Assembly: GCF_033118175.1 (NCBI RefSeq)
Contig: NC_083688.1
Location: 2,239,001 to 2,303,000, forward strand
From: Dama dama
Taxonomy: Eukaryota; Chordata; Mammalia; Artiodactyla; Cervidae
Direction of reading: 5' to 3'
DNA: 64,000 bases
The notes below the pieces were generated by a model, which was given only the letters and a program-made list of their open reading frames with translations, had not been told where the DNA came from and ran no database searches. This document shows positions 33,335-43,465 of this stretch, piece by piece (within the stretch, counting starts at the first letter, position 1; the number at the start of each line of letters is the position of its first letter). The position numbers and the translations under genes were made by a program.

Positions 33335-33640
33335 CAGACCTGCTAGGCATGTTTCAGCCTTTGCACTTGCTGGCTCTTCTGCCTGGACAACACTCTATTC
33401 TGTCTTCCCCTGCCTGATTTTTTCTGGTCTTGCTAGCGACGTCTTCCCTGACTACTCCACATTCTTTGTCTTTCTTCCTTAGCACTGATCAGTATTGGAA
33501 ATTATATTGTTTGTTTTCATCTTCCTGCATTTGACTGGCAGCTCCTGGAGGTCATGGAGCTTTACTCTTCATTACTGTATTTCGATGCCTGGTGCAGCAT
33601 CTTGCACATATTAGGTGCTCAATAAATATTTGTTAAGTGA
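33335..33640 (-). repeat. L2 LINE 3' relic
   Basis: CCTTTGCACTTGCTGGCTCT, GACTGGCAGCTCCTGGAGGT and TAGGTGCTCAATAAATATTT are well known parts of the L2 3' end. Confidence 0.7.
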
Positions 33641-33849
33641 ACATGCATGTATTTGACAGGATTTTCTGAGCTTATAGTTTGTAGGAGGTACAGTGTAGAC
33701 ACGGGAGCTGCAATGATGGACGAAACACAGTTCCATTCTGCCCTCAAAGAGCTCACAGCTGAGCCCTGTGTCTAGCTTGGCATATAGTAACGCGCTGTGA
33801 AGTGTCTTATGAATGAATAAGTGAATGAATGAAGGAAGGATGTCTTCAG

Positions 33850-36290
33850 GAAACACTCTCTGGTTTGGGACAGCCAGGACATAAAGTGCAAGGTAGGAAG
33901 GAGTGCGGGGAATTGGGACATGGAGTGGAGGTCCAGTCACACGAAGCTTTGCCCTGTTCATCTGGGAGGTACCAAAGAGCCACGGATAATTCTTGAGCAA
34001 TGTAGTCAGATTTGTTGGGGCGGTTGTCTGCAGATGTCTGCCTTGCAGGGTGAGTATGGATCTATGCACACCTCCCAGCCTGTCCTCCAAAGCATCCTTC
34101 TTCTCTCCCCAGATACCTCCCCACTTGTCTCCTCCATCCCATCCTTGCTGGGCCTGGCATCTTGGTGATATGTAAAGAGAAGGATTATACCAGAGGCTCA
34201 TCAGAACTGACAAACCCTCACAAGAGGCTTCCCACCCCACAACGATCCTTTCAAGGAAAGGGAAATGGGACCTGTGTGTTTTCCCTGAGACTCTAAGTTT
34301 GTTCTTGGGGCCAGGGCCCCTTGAAGGAGGAGCAGTGTTTGTGCTTATACGGGGTAGGCAATGGGAGGGAGAGTGATTTTCTTAATTTAGATGGAAGCGA
34401 GATCTAGATTGGGAAACTGACAGGCAACCTGGAAGAGAATCGGGTCTCCTCACCCCAGGGCAGTGTTAGATTCCTGAGTGTGCCCCCAGACCGCCCAACA
34501 CACACACCCAGCAAATTCCTCAGGCCCAGGACCCCGGTGCAACAGTCAGGGAACAACAGACCCAGCTCCACCTGTGTTTTTGCATCTCATTGGGTTGATA
34601 CCCTGCAAAATCCCACCCAAACCTCACCAGCTGTGGTGGAGACAAAGTCCAGCCACAGTAGACCTTGTGTCCTTGACTTTGGCTCTGGGGGTGGGGTGAG
34701 GAAAGAATGGACAGAGGAGGGGTGACCCCCAAGGCTGAGAGGTGCATGCTGGGTGCATTGCGGGGAGAGTCAGGGGAGGCTGTGCTCATGGCATTCTTGA
34801 GGAGCCAGGCCCCCCCGGGGGTCTGGGATCCCACCCCACACCCCCAGGGAGCCCACATCTGGAGTGAGAACCTCTACCGTGGTCACATGTCTAAAACCCA
34901 TCCTCGAGAGTCAGACTTGACATCATCAGGCTAGAGGGGTCAGGCCCTGGCACACCCGCTGTGAGATCTGGGGAAGATGCAGCTCTGGGTGGGCCTCGGT
35001 TTCCACATCTGAGAAATGGGTGTCATGACTCCGCCCCACACGTCTCTGGGGGGCTCTACACTGGAGAGTCACACTGTGTCCTTGCTAAGAGGAGGGAAAA
35101 ATAAGGAGGATTAGAGGATCTGGGGCCGCTGATGGCTGAGCACGTCCCACGTGCAGAGCCTGTCTCGGCCTCCCAGCCACCCTCTGAGGATAGAGGTGGT
35201 CGTAGGGGCTAAAGGTTAGCACGTGGAGGAGCTCAGGATCTGGCCCTGGCCTGAGGATTCCACATCGGTGCCCTCTGTCTGGGTGATGCCTCGCCCCTGG
35301 AGCAGGGATGTCAGGCCCGGGAAGGACAAAGTTTTCACCAGGTGTCCCCCGTCAACCAAAAGTTCACCGTTCCAATGCACAGAGTCCGCTTTCTCCCCAG
35401 GGGGCGGGTGGGGTCACCAGAGAGCCCACCGTGTGCCCAGCATGGGCAGCAGCGAGGCCCTTCAGCTCCGTGCAGAGCGGGCTGTCAGCAGGGCGGGCCT
35501 TGCCTGGGCCCGGGGTCTCCCTCCCATAAAAGGTGGCGTTACCAGGAGGTCACTGGGGTCCCAGCCCAGCAGGTCAGGTCCAGAAGGACTGCTTCTCCCT
35601 CCGCTCCCCCCGCTCGCCTCTGGATTGGCCAGGTCACCCCGGGCCCCTGCCCTCCCCTCCCCGGCCACCTTTACTCCCCTCTCTCCAAGAGCTGGACCCC
35701 CGAGCCACCCAAGTGCCCTCTGTCATGCCCATGTCACAGACATCTGTGAAAGCACTTGGAACCACTGGCCATGTAGGCGCAGATGTTCAAGGCTGAGAGT
35801 GTAGTAGGCCTAGCACAGGACTGGGAAGTGATGCTGGACAGATCCAGAGTCTCTAACCTTTGTGTCGGAAGATGGGGGCATCCCAGTCTGACAGGGAGAC
35901 GCAGTTCCTAGGGGAGCTCCCTGTCTGATGGAAGAGACATAATTAGCTGGTCCATTCATTCATTCATATGTGTATTCATTCATTCAGCAGACAAGCACAG
36001 GGTGCCCCTCGGGCCGGGAGCAGAGAGGGGAGCGGGGCCTGCCCTGCCCCCAGAGCTCTCAATGCAGGGATGCTCCCTGGGCCGGCATTTAACCGGACGC
36101 ACCCCTGACCGTCTTCCCCACAAAGGCAAGTAAGCCAGGTACACGGAGGATCTCAAGGCTGCAGGGACCTCAAGGGAGAGACTCCAGCGAAGGTCTGTGC
36201 AAGGCCAGGCCGGCATCGCCCCTGCACCCTGCTAGCCTCGCAGGGTCCGCCCTGGGGCCCGCCCGCCCTGCCCTGACGCTCTCCCCGCAG
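33850..36290. other. PAX7: Intron 7, 3' end without recognised genes
   Basis: A MIR lies at about 34950-35060, and a (CATT)n tract at about 35955-35985. The rest is GC-rich single-copy-looking sequence leading into exon 8. Confidence 0.55.
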
Positions 36291-36537
36291 GTGATGAGCA
36301 TCCTCAGCAACCCCAGCGCGGTGCCGCCGCAGCCGCAGGCCGACTTCTCCATCTCGCCGCTGCACGGCGGCCTGGACTCCGCCACCTCCATCTCGGCCAG
36401 CTGCAGCCAGCGGGCGGACTCCATCAAGCCGGGAGACAGCCTGCCCACCTCCCAGTCCTACTGCCCGCCCACCTACAGCACCACCGGCTACAGCGTGGAC
36501 CCCGTGGCCGGCTACCAGTACGGCCAATACGGCCAGA
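36291..36537 (+). CDS. PAX7: PAX7 exon 8 (transactivation region, part 2)
   Basis: This exon is 247 bp, entering in phase 0 with VMSILSNPSAVPPQPQADFS and leaving in phase 1 at CAGA/GTGAGT. It encodes 82 codons that include the conserved DFSISPLHGGLDS and ASCSQRADSIKPGDSLPTSQ segments and the Tyr-rich GYSVDPVAGYQYGQYGQ end. These features are specific to PAX3/PAX7, with PAX7 wording. Splicing to exon 9 makes a Thr codon at the junction. If the donor is not used, the frame stays open through 36626 (see the separate entry). The exon and its flanks are strongly CpG-rich. The exon contains no homeodomain residues; it works as part of the activation domain. Confidence 0.97.
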
Positions 36538-36629
36538 GTGAGTGCCTGCCGCCCCGGGCCCCCCTCCCCTCCCTGTCCCGACGCCGCCCCCCCCACAAGG
36601 GCCTCCCACTTACTTGTAGAGAACTGTGA
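36538..36629 (+). CDS. PAX7: PAX7 alternative C-terminus by exon 8 read-through
   Basis: If the exon 8 donor is ignored, the frame continues. It yields 30 residues counting the Ser codon that starts at 36537, and stops at TGA 36627-36629. The tail starts Ser-Glu-Cys-Leu, which is partly dictated by the donor sequence GTGAGTGC, and is then Pro/Arg-rich. Human PAX7 has a known long isoform of this type, produced by competition between splicing to exon 9 and cleavage within intron 8. The human tail as I remember it is about 53 residues and continues into sequence resembling a MIR. Here the frame stops before the MIR at about 36650. This isoform lacks the OAR-like motif of exon 9. Use of this end in the source species is inferred, not shown. 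Confidence 0.6.
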
Positions 36630-36647
36630 GGTGGTGTTGGGTGGGGG

Positions 36648-36705
36648 CGCCCATTTCACAGGTGAGGAAACTGAGGCCCAGAAAGGCAGAACTGCCGTCC
36701 TGAGA
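36648..36705 (-). repeat. MIR core downstream of exon 8
   Basis: CCCATTTCACAGGTGAGGAA followed by ACTGAGGCCCAGAAAGG is a MIR core, starting about 20 bp after the read-through stop codon. Confidence 0.75.
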
Positions 36706-37096
36706 TGATACAGCCCCAGACCCCGGGACTCACGCTCCTCTTGGCTCGGAGCCTCGCTGTCCCGTAGGAACATCATACGAGCCTCCAGTATCATTTAAAA
36801 TTTCCTCCTGGCCACCTTTCACAAGTGGAATGATTTCTACTAACATTTCTTATGTAACCGAGTATATCTAAAAGATGATCATTTCAATACGTAATCCACA
36901 TGACATGATGAGTAAGACTTTTTTACATTCTTTTCTTCAGAGACTGTTTTTGAAATCCAGACCGTTTTCCTTCAGTTACTAAGTTTTCACTGGAAAAACT
37001 CAGTCTGCCTTTGTTTCGTGAAATTTACAACTGGAGGAAGAAGGTTTACACACTCAAGTTGTTCCAAATACTTTGAAAAATTTCTCAGTCACTGTG

Positions 37097-37242
37097 AATG
37101 TGATCGTGATAGTCGCTCAGTCGTGTCTGAGTCTTTGAGACTCAGGGACGGTGGCCCGCCAGGCTCATCTGTCCGTGGAATTCTCCAGGCAGGAATACTG
37201 GAGTGGGTAGCCTTTGCCTCCTCCAAGGGATCATCCCAACCA
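37097..37242 (-). mobile_element. Bov-tA SINE fragment
   Basis: GATAGTCGCTCAGTCGTGTC, GCCAGGCTCATCTGTCCGTG and GAATACTGGAGTGGGTAGCC are present; the head is truncated. Confidence 0.88.
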
Positions 37243-37246
37243 CTAA

Positions 37247-37252
37247 ATTAAA
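37247..37252 (+). terminator. PAX7: Intron 8 poly(A) signal candidate ATTAAA
   Basis: An ATTAAA hexamer lies about 620 bp after the read-through stop codon, next to a Bov-tA fragment. It is a possible signal for the exon 8-terminating transcript. A chance match is quite possible. Confidence 0.25.
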
Positions 37253-37539
37253 GCAAATTACAGGCTTAAATCTAAGAGAAAATCAGATCGGAAGGTGACA
37301 TGCAGCTCCCCACTTGCAGCGGGCACGTGCTGAGTGCTAGGGAGCCAGGGCACAGACCCTGCCCCTTTCTCCTTCTCCCGCCCCCGCAACAGGGCAGAGC
37401 TGTGTCTTAAGTTCTCTCCCCACACCCCACCCCAGCTTTGGTTTCCCCAGACTGTGAGCCGGTCTCTGGTGCCCGCCCGGAGCGCCACGCTCTTGGCCTC
37501 TGGTCTGGAGCAGAGACGGCGGGCCTCAGACTGGGCCGG

Positions 37540-37845
37540 CGCCCCCAGCTGCCAGGTGGACGGGGCGGCCGCCGAGCCCATCCCGCCGGCCGGGGTGGGG
37601 ATGAGGTCCCGCGGCCCCCTGCCCGGCCCCCGGCCAAGGCGTCACCTGCTGGTGTCAAACTAATCAGAAGGGCGTGTGGCAACAGGGTGTGACCTCCCAG
37701 CCCAGGGCCCTCACTGCCCCTCCGCAGCCCCGGCCTGGCCCCCGACCTCGGCCTCCTGACCCCACCCCCGCCCCCGCCCCTCACACAGCCGCGCCTGCAC
37801 GGCTAAATGCGGGCCAGCTGTGCGGGCCTCCACCTCCCAGCTGTG
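37540..37845. promoter_or_regulatory. PAX7: E-box cluster in a GC-rich block
   Basis: There are five E-boxes of the types preferred by myogenic bHLH factors: CAGCTG at 37546, CAGGTG at 37553, CACCTG at 37643, CAGCTG at 37815 and CAGCTG at 37838. CAAACTAATCAG at about 37656 is a homeodomain-like site. The block is rich in CpG and has no recognised repeat. Confidence 0.35.
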
Positions 37846-37859
37846 TTCGTGGCCTCCTC

Positions 37860-38461
37860 CCTGTGGACGCGTGTGTTCACGTACGTGTATCTAGGTGAGC
37901 GCGAATGCACACGTCAGGAGTACATGGCAGTGTGTGTGTGTGTGTGTGTGATGTGTGTTTTGGCACACCCGTGTTAGTGCACACGTTTTGTGTCCCGGTG
38001 AGTACGCATATATGTGCATACGTGAATGTGTGAGTGACACAGTGTATGTGTTCCCATGATGATTAAATGTGTGAGCGTGAGTGAGCATATTGTGTGCGTG
38101 TGGTTGCATGTGGGTTTGTATGTGAACACGTGTACATGTTTGGTCATGTAAGTATATGTGCCCATAGCATATATGCATGTGTGTTCAGACGTGTTCATGT
38201 GGCTCAGTGTCGGGGGGCGGGGGGCACCTGTGTGTTTGACCTGTGCTGTGGAGTGTATGTGTGCCTGTGTGTAAATACGGAATGTGTGTGGCTGTGTGTA
38301 CATGTGTACACGTGTGTTTTCTGTGTACGTATGCTGGAGCGAGTGTATTTGGAGTCCATGTATGTGCAGTGTACAAACAGGTATGGCTATGCTTGAGTGT
38401 TTGTACTGGGATCCAGGTGTGCCTCTGGGTGTGAACTCGTGATGTGTGTATGACTGTGTCC

Positions 38462-38499
<38 letters not shown>

Positions 38500-38520
38500 C
38501 TGCATGTCTGAGAGCTGGGT
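37860..38520 (+). repeat. TG-rich block with (TG)n cores
   Basis: About 650 bp of TG-rich degenerate repeat, with purer (TG)n runs at about 37930-37950 and 38468-38498. The coding strand is purine/pyrimidine alternating, so Z-DNA is possible. Confidence 0.8.
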
Positions 38521-40109
38521 GTGCACGCAGGCACGGCGGTGTCTGCAGAGGGGCCAGCATGACCCCATGGCCCAGCCTGCGTTCCCGGGCGTGGAGCAGG
38601 GCACACATGCTCTTGATAAAGAGTTCAGCGTGGCTCCAGAGGCAGCCGCGGCCCCGGCCCGGGGCGGGCGTTAGTCACACCCGGAGCCCGTGCCCGACTC
38701 CAGGGGCGCCTGCCCAACTCGGAAATAAAATTAACCCCAAAGTCAGCATGGGGGCCATGAGGGAGGGGGGATCAAAAGCGAAAGGGCCCAGGAGGCGAGA
38801 AGGGAGCTCTGTTCCCCGTCGCTGGGGAAGAGCTGCCCGGGTTTCCTCCCTGCCTGCTCCTCACCCCTACCCCTCACCCTTCCAACCTCCAGCTCCCCCC
38901 GAGTCATCCCCCTCCAGCGCCACCCTGCCTCCCTTGGCTTCACCAGGGGCTGCTCAGAGCTCCTTCTGGGCCACCTCCTCCAGCCCCTCCCCAGGGGAAC
39001 CCGGCTCAGACCCCACTCTCCTCCACCCAGCCCACAGAGGCTCCACTAGGAGAGGACTGAGGGAGAGCCTGCCCCTCCACCACCCTGATGTGGGCAAGTC
39101 ACCTGTGTCTCTGAGCCTCAGTTTTGCCATCTGTGAAATGGAGGCCCAGGGATTCGGTTCCATTGTCTTGATGTTTTCCCACGGTACCATCCCCCTCAGC
39201 TGTGACACCCTGGGACAGCCCAGGGACACATGGGATTCCCACTGCCCGCCTCCCCACGTCCACGGGCGGCTGAATTCACCAAAGTCCCTGTGTGACAGCC
39301 TCATGCTCTAAGCCATGCTGTGTATGCCCAGGGCCAGCTGCCATCTGCCCACACCTGTTCTAAGCGTGAGTTAGCCCACTGGGCACTGGGTGAAATGCAT
39401 GTTCTTCGTTTCGTGTAACCCTCAAAACCCCCAGGTTATTTGTCCTCAGGTCAGAGACGCCAAAGCTAAGGCTCAGAGGGACTGGGAACGTTCCCCATGG
39501 TCACACAGAAAGTAGGTCTCCTAACGTCAAACCTAGTTCTCTTTGAGTCAAACCACAAACTTGTGCAAGATGTTGAGGAGTGATGCACACTAGCCCTGGG
39601 TGTGGAGTCCTATTCACAAGTTCACGTGTGTCTGTGCATGGACAGAGGTTTATTTCTGTGTGTATTCACTCTTCTCTGTCTATAATGGCTTCAGGGTATG
39701 ACTTTACAACATGTGCGTGTGTAAAGAACAGAGATGTGATCGTTCCTTGAGCATCTACTGTGGGTCTGGCTCTCCATCTTCACCGCCACGCGGTGCAGGG
39801 TGTGGGTTATTCCCTCTGGGAAGGTGAGGAAAGGGGACCCCAGAGAGGTTGGCTGGGACCACCAAACAGTACCTCTCCAGGCGCACAGGGCCGCCCCTTT
39901 GACCGTGGAGAGCATCACTGTCAGGCGTGCCTGGGGTCAGGTGGACCAAACCCTAAAGCAGGAGAGTCCACCTCCTCTCCTCGGTCCTCTCCTCTTCCCA
40001 GGGACACTTCACACCCTCCTGCCCTGCTCCCTGCTGTCATCCGTCCATCTGTCTGTCTCTTCCCGTCCCTAAAGGGAGTGGGGGCAGGGGGGCAGGGACA
40101 GGGCGCACG

Positions 40110-40550
40110 GCAGATTAATATGGCCCTGGTGTTCCCAGAGGCCAGGGCCGTACTAATGATGGGGCTGATAGAACGCAGAAGTGTGAAAAGAATTTTAATA
40201 GATCTGACAGGTCTAATAAGAATTTGTGTCTAGAAGGGTCCTCCTCTGGGGCCGCCGGCTGACGAGACGCTGACGGCTGAGGCTTGTTTACTGGTTGGCA
40301 TCGCCACCACCTCTCCTGCCAACTCCTGATTAATCTGATTTGAGACGTTGAGAGCCCAGACTCGGGCCCGAGGCAGAGGAGGGGAGGCTCGGAGAGACAG
40401 AGGGACAGGAAGGGCCGCTGACAGGCTGTAATGGGAAGTGTCACAGCCCTGCCCTCGCGGGACCCCGGCCCCACCCCGGGGAGAGGCCGCCTCTGCGGGA
40501 TGACGGGTGCCACTGAAGCTAGCTGAGCCGTCCGCAAAGTTTGGTGTTTC
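40110..40550. promoter_or_regulatory. PAX7: Candidate regulatory island in intron 8
   Basis: AGATTAATATGGCCCTGGTG, AAGAATTTTAATAGATCTGA, CAGGTCTAATAAGAATTTGT and CTCCTGATTAATCTGATTTG all carry TAAT/ATTA cores. TAATCTGATTT is one base from a TAAT-N3-ATTA palindrome. No repeat was recognised. Confidence 0.4.
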
Positions 40551-40684
40551 TTGCTGTTTCCTTGTTCGTCTTGACAACAGGGCCTGGGGAAGTACCTGCA
40601 GCGTGCAGGGCCATGGCTGGTGAAAGGGAGAGGCCAGAGAGGAAGAGACAGAGTGGCCAGAGGAGCAAGCAGGGTGAACTCAGA

Positions 40685-41240
40685 CTCCTCCAGCTCGTGT
40701 GCCTCTGGGCCAGTGGCTCTCCCTCAGCCTCAGTCTCCACATCTGTAAAATGGGAACAGCTGCAACCTAAAGCACGGAGCTGTTGAATTAGATGAGATAT
40801 GCCTGGCACTTAGCAGTTCCCATCATCGTTATTCACAGCCAGACCTTTCTGCCACGCCTGCAGGAAGAGCTGGCCCTTAGACAAGTCCCTCACCTTGCCT
40901 GGAGCAGAGAATGGGGCCATTCCAGGCTTCGGGTTGTAGAGTGTTCCATACATTCTGAAGGCTGTGTGGGGACCAGGGATGATTCTGCAGGAGGTTGCTG
41001 CGTGGAGCTGGCAGGGGTGGTTTGAAGCTAGCATCAGACTGCCTGCATTTGAATTATGGCTCCACAATTTAGGAACCCTGGGATCTTTCAAGTTATGCAA
41101 CCTCTCAGGGCAGGGCCTCGGTTTTGTCATCCGTGAGATGGGGATGGTAATAATCCCAGCCTCACAGAGGTATTGGGGGAATTAAGTGAGATGATGCATG
41201 TAAAGTGGTTACAGTGGGACTGGCATAGAGCCAGCTCTGG
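40685..41240 (+). repeat. Two MIR relics
   Basis: One MIR is at about 40690-40815 (AGTCTCCACATCTGTAAAAT) and another at about 41020-41240 (TGCATTTGAATTATGGCTCC, GATGGTAATAATCCCAGCCT, GTGAGATGATGCATGTAAAG). Confidence 0.75.
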
Positions 41241-41624
41241 GGAAATGTTAACTCTTCCCTGCCCCCTGCTTCCTGTTACCACTCTGACAACGTGGCCTCC
41301 TCTTGGGCGAGACCTGCGACCCAGATAAGGCAGACCCCAAGTAGTAGAGATGGTGTGGTCATAGCTTCCGGGTTCCCCTGAGACCAGAGATGGGAGGTTT
41401 TCTCACCCTCACCCACAGTAAGGACCAGACCCTAGGCAAGGGTAAGGTGGGCCACCACCACTCTGCCCCACCAGCTGGGAGTCTGGAGGGTGAGTAAGCT
41501 TAGAGGCAGCACCTGCGGTCTCAGCGTGGGCAGCTGAGGGACGTGGAGGCCGGGCCTCCAGTAAGGCCCCAGGGCATGCGTATATCCTACGGGAATCCAG
41601 GGAGCGGAGCCCGGATCCCCCTGT

Positions 41625-42060
41625 GCCAGGCATCTTAAAGCACGTTGTCTCATTTGGTCCTTAAAACAGCCCTTGAGGAAGCTGGAATTTGTTCTCCCCA
41701 TTTTACAGACAAGGAAGCAGGGCTGGAGAGACAAAATGTTTTGCCCAAAGCCAGGTGAGCCGGAGGTCGTCGGGAGCCTGAGTGGCCTGGTTCACTGTCC
41801 CTGTCCTTCCTTCTCCCATCAGAGGGCATGCCCGCTCACTGCGCCCCAGCCCCAGGAGCCCTCATCCATCCAGCCAGCACCAGGCGTGGCGCTGACTGAC
41901 CACTGCGTATACATTTTCTCATCTAATCACAGTAACCCGCAGCCCAGGTGCTGTTACTATCCTACAAGGGAACTGAGGCTTGGGAAGGTGAGATGGTGTG
42001 TCCCCAGGTCACACACCGAGCACCGACAGGTGCAGAGTTGGAATGTAGGGCATTTGAGCC
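41625..42060 (-). repeat. Two MIR relics
   Basis: One is at about 41625-41760 (CCCCATTTTACAGACAAGGA) and one at about 41895-42060 (AGGTGCTGTTACTATCCTAC, AAGGGAACTGAGGCTTGGGA). Confidence 0.65.
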
Positions 42061-43073
42061 CCGGGCAGTAGGGTCGCCTGGAGCTCAGTTACTGACACAG
42101 CCCCATCTCAGCCCCTATTTGCCCTCCAGCCATGCCATCACCTGCCAGCTCCACCCACCCACCCCAGGCAGGGGCCCCCCAACTTTGGGAAGGCATGGAG
42201 AGTGTTACCGGGCCCCTCAGTGGGCAGGGGACGGTGAGGGGAGCCCTCTCTCCAGCTTCCTCTCACCGCCAGATCGGAGGGGTCCTCAAAGGTAGGATTA
42301 TCGGCCACAGCTGCAAATTCTGGCTTAGGAGGCAGCCTGTCTGTGCCTCAAGGGGCCTCGGTCACATGCCAGGCAAATTGTCTGGTCCAGGATGGTTTCT
42401 GCTGCAGCCCCAGGCAGGCACAATGGGGAGAGTCGGCGCAGGACACAAGTGGGCGTGCCTGCACACGCCCGATGTGTGAACCTGGCTGAGGTAGAACTCA
42501 CCTGTGCAGTTAGGTGTGTTCCCACTGTTCACCTCACACGGGTGCACACACCTCACCCGTGTCCGTGCACACAGACAAGTGCAAGTATTGTTCGTGTCCC
42601 TCACTCCAAGGAGATGCTTGTTTCCACGGTTCACACACGCGTGAATATACGCCCACAGACTCTCATCCCTCTCCTCTGGGTGACAGAACTGGCAAGGCTG
42701 CAGGTCTCGTTTCCCTGCATTACAGGCTCCTGGCCCTTCCTCCTGCATGGACCCCTCAGCTCCCTGGCAGAAGCTCCCTTCATTTTTGAGTAAGAGGTCT
42801 TGCTCTGCCTCAGCCGTGAGCTGGGCTTAGGGTCCAGAAAAGGCAGAAGGACCTTGCCCTCACTACTACCTGGACACCAGGGGACTCGCTGGACGTGCCT
42901 CAGAACAGGGATGGGTAGAGGCGTGTTGGGGAAAGGGACAGTTCTTCACTAGACGATGGGATACCCTAGGTACTTTCCTACAGAGCCCAGAGGGGAGCTG
43001 GGCAAACAGTGTGGGAAGCAAATATTTGCTGAATGACTGGAAAGGAAGTGAGAGAAAGAGTCTTGTGAAGAAA

Positions 43074-43284
43074 TTGATGGATAGGTGGGTGGGTGGGTGA
43101 ACAGGTGGATAGACAGATAAAAAGTGGACGGGCAGCTTGACGAATGGATGGACAACAGATAGATGGATAGAGATATGGTTGAGGATGGATGGATGGAAGA
43201 AGAAATGGGTAGATGCAGAGAAGGACGGATGGGTGAAATGATAAATGGACAGATGGATGGATATATGGATGGATGAATAGATGT
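43074..43284 (+). repeat. TGGA/GGGT microsatellite
   Basis: Imperfect tetranucleotide repeat (GGTGGGTGGGTGGGTG, GGATGGATGG, GATGGATGGATATATGGATG). It ends about 65 bp before the exon 9 acceptor. Confidence 0.85.
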
Positions 43285-43349
43285 GGGACAGATTGAATTA
43301 ACAGGCAAAAAGAACCTCAATTTCTAGGAGTCTGTCTTTTTTTCCCCAG

Positions 43350-43465
43350 CTGCTGTTGATTACCTGGCCAAAAACGTGAGCCTGTCCACACAGCGTCGCA
43401 TGAAGCTCGGGGAGCACTCGGCCGTGCTGGGACTGCTGCCTGTGGAAACCGGCCAGGCTTACTAG
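43350..43465 (+). CDS. PAX7: PAX7 exon 9, coding part (OAR-like tail and stop)
   Basis: This exon encodes the last 38 residues of the exon 9 isoform and the TAG stop at 43463-43465. It begins with the last two bases of a Thr codon and continues AVDYLAKNVSLSTQRRMKLG, then EHSAVLGLLPVETGQAY. The SLSTQRRMKLGEHSAVLG part matches the OAR (paired-tail) pattern, a short C-terminal motif of paired-class homeodomain proteins thought to modulate activity. The exon therefore decides whether PAX7 carries an OAR motif or the alternative exon 8 tail. The acceptor has a good pyrimidine tract, but two AG dinucleotides lie at 43326-43330 between likely branch points and the used AG. Confidence 0.96.

Larger units (their letters stand above)
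5573..36290 (+). other. PAX7: PAX7 intron 7
   Basis: This 30.7-kb GT-AG intron has donor CAG/GTAGGT and acceptor CTCTCCCCGCAG. In human PAX7 this is the intron carrying PAX7-FOXO1 fusion breakpoints, and its large size is in keeping with that. Repeats occupy only part of it. Several AT-rich repeat-free islands and a CpG-rich island inside it are listed separately as candidate regulatory DNA. Long open frames inside it (for example 8138-9019 minus and 23518-24369 plus) have no recognisable protein character. Confidence 0.92.
36538..43349 (+). other. PAX7: PAX7 intron 8
   Basis: This 6,812-bp GT-AG intron has donor CAGA/GTGAGT and acceptor TTTTTTTCCCCAG. From left to right it contains the read-through tail and a MIR, an AT-rich stretch 36780-37090 resembling an old interspersed repeat, a Bov-tA fragment, an E-box-rich GC block (37.44-37.85 kb) and a TG-rich block (37.86-38.52 kb). 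These are followed by GC-rich unique sequence with MIRs, a candidate regulatory island (40.11-40.55 kb), further MIRs, and a TGGA microsatellite just before exon 9. Confidence 0.9.

Noticed and set aside
36153..36794. 213-codon minus-strand frame over PAX7 exon 8
   Set aside because: It is the shadow of a GC-rich coding exon on the other strand.
38472..39311. 279-codon open frame on the plus strand
   Set aside because: It begins inside a (TG)n tract (Cys-Val repeats) and continues through GC-rich intron. It is not a protein gene.
43074..43284. Regular repeats that might look like a CRISPR array
   Set aside because: They are tetranucleotide microsatellites without spacers, in a mammalian intron. 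The same applies to the 27.4-kb minisatellite.
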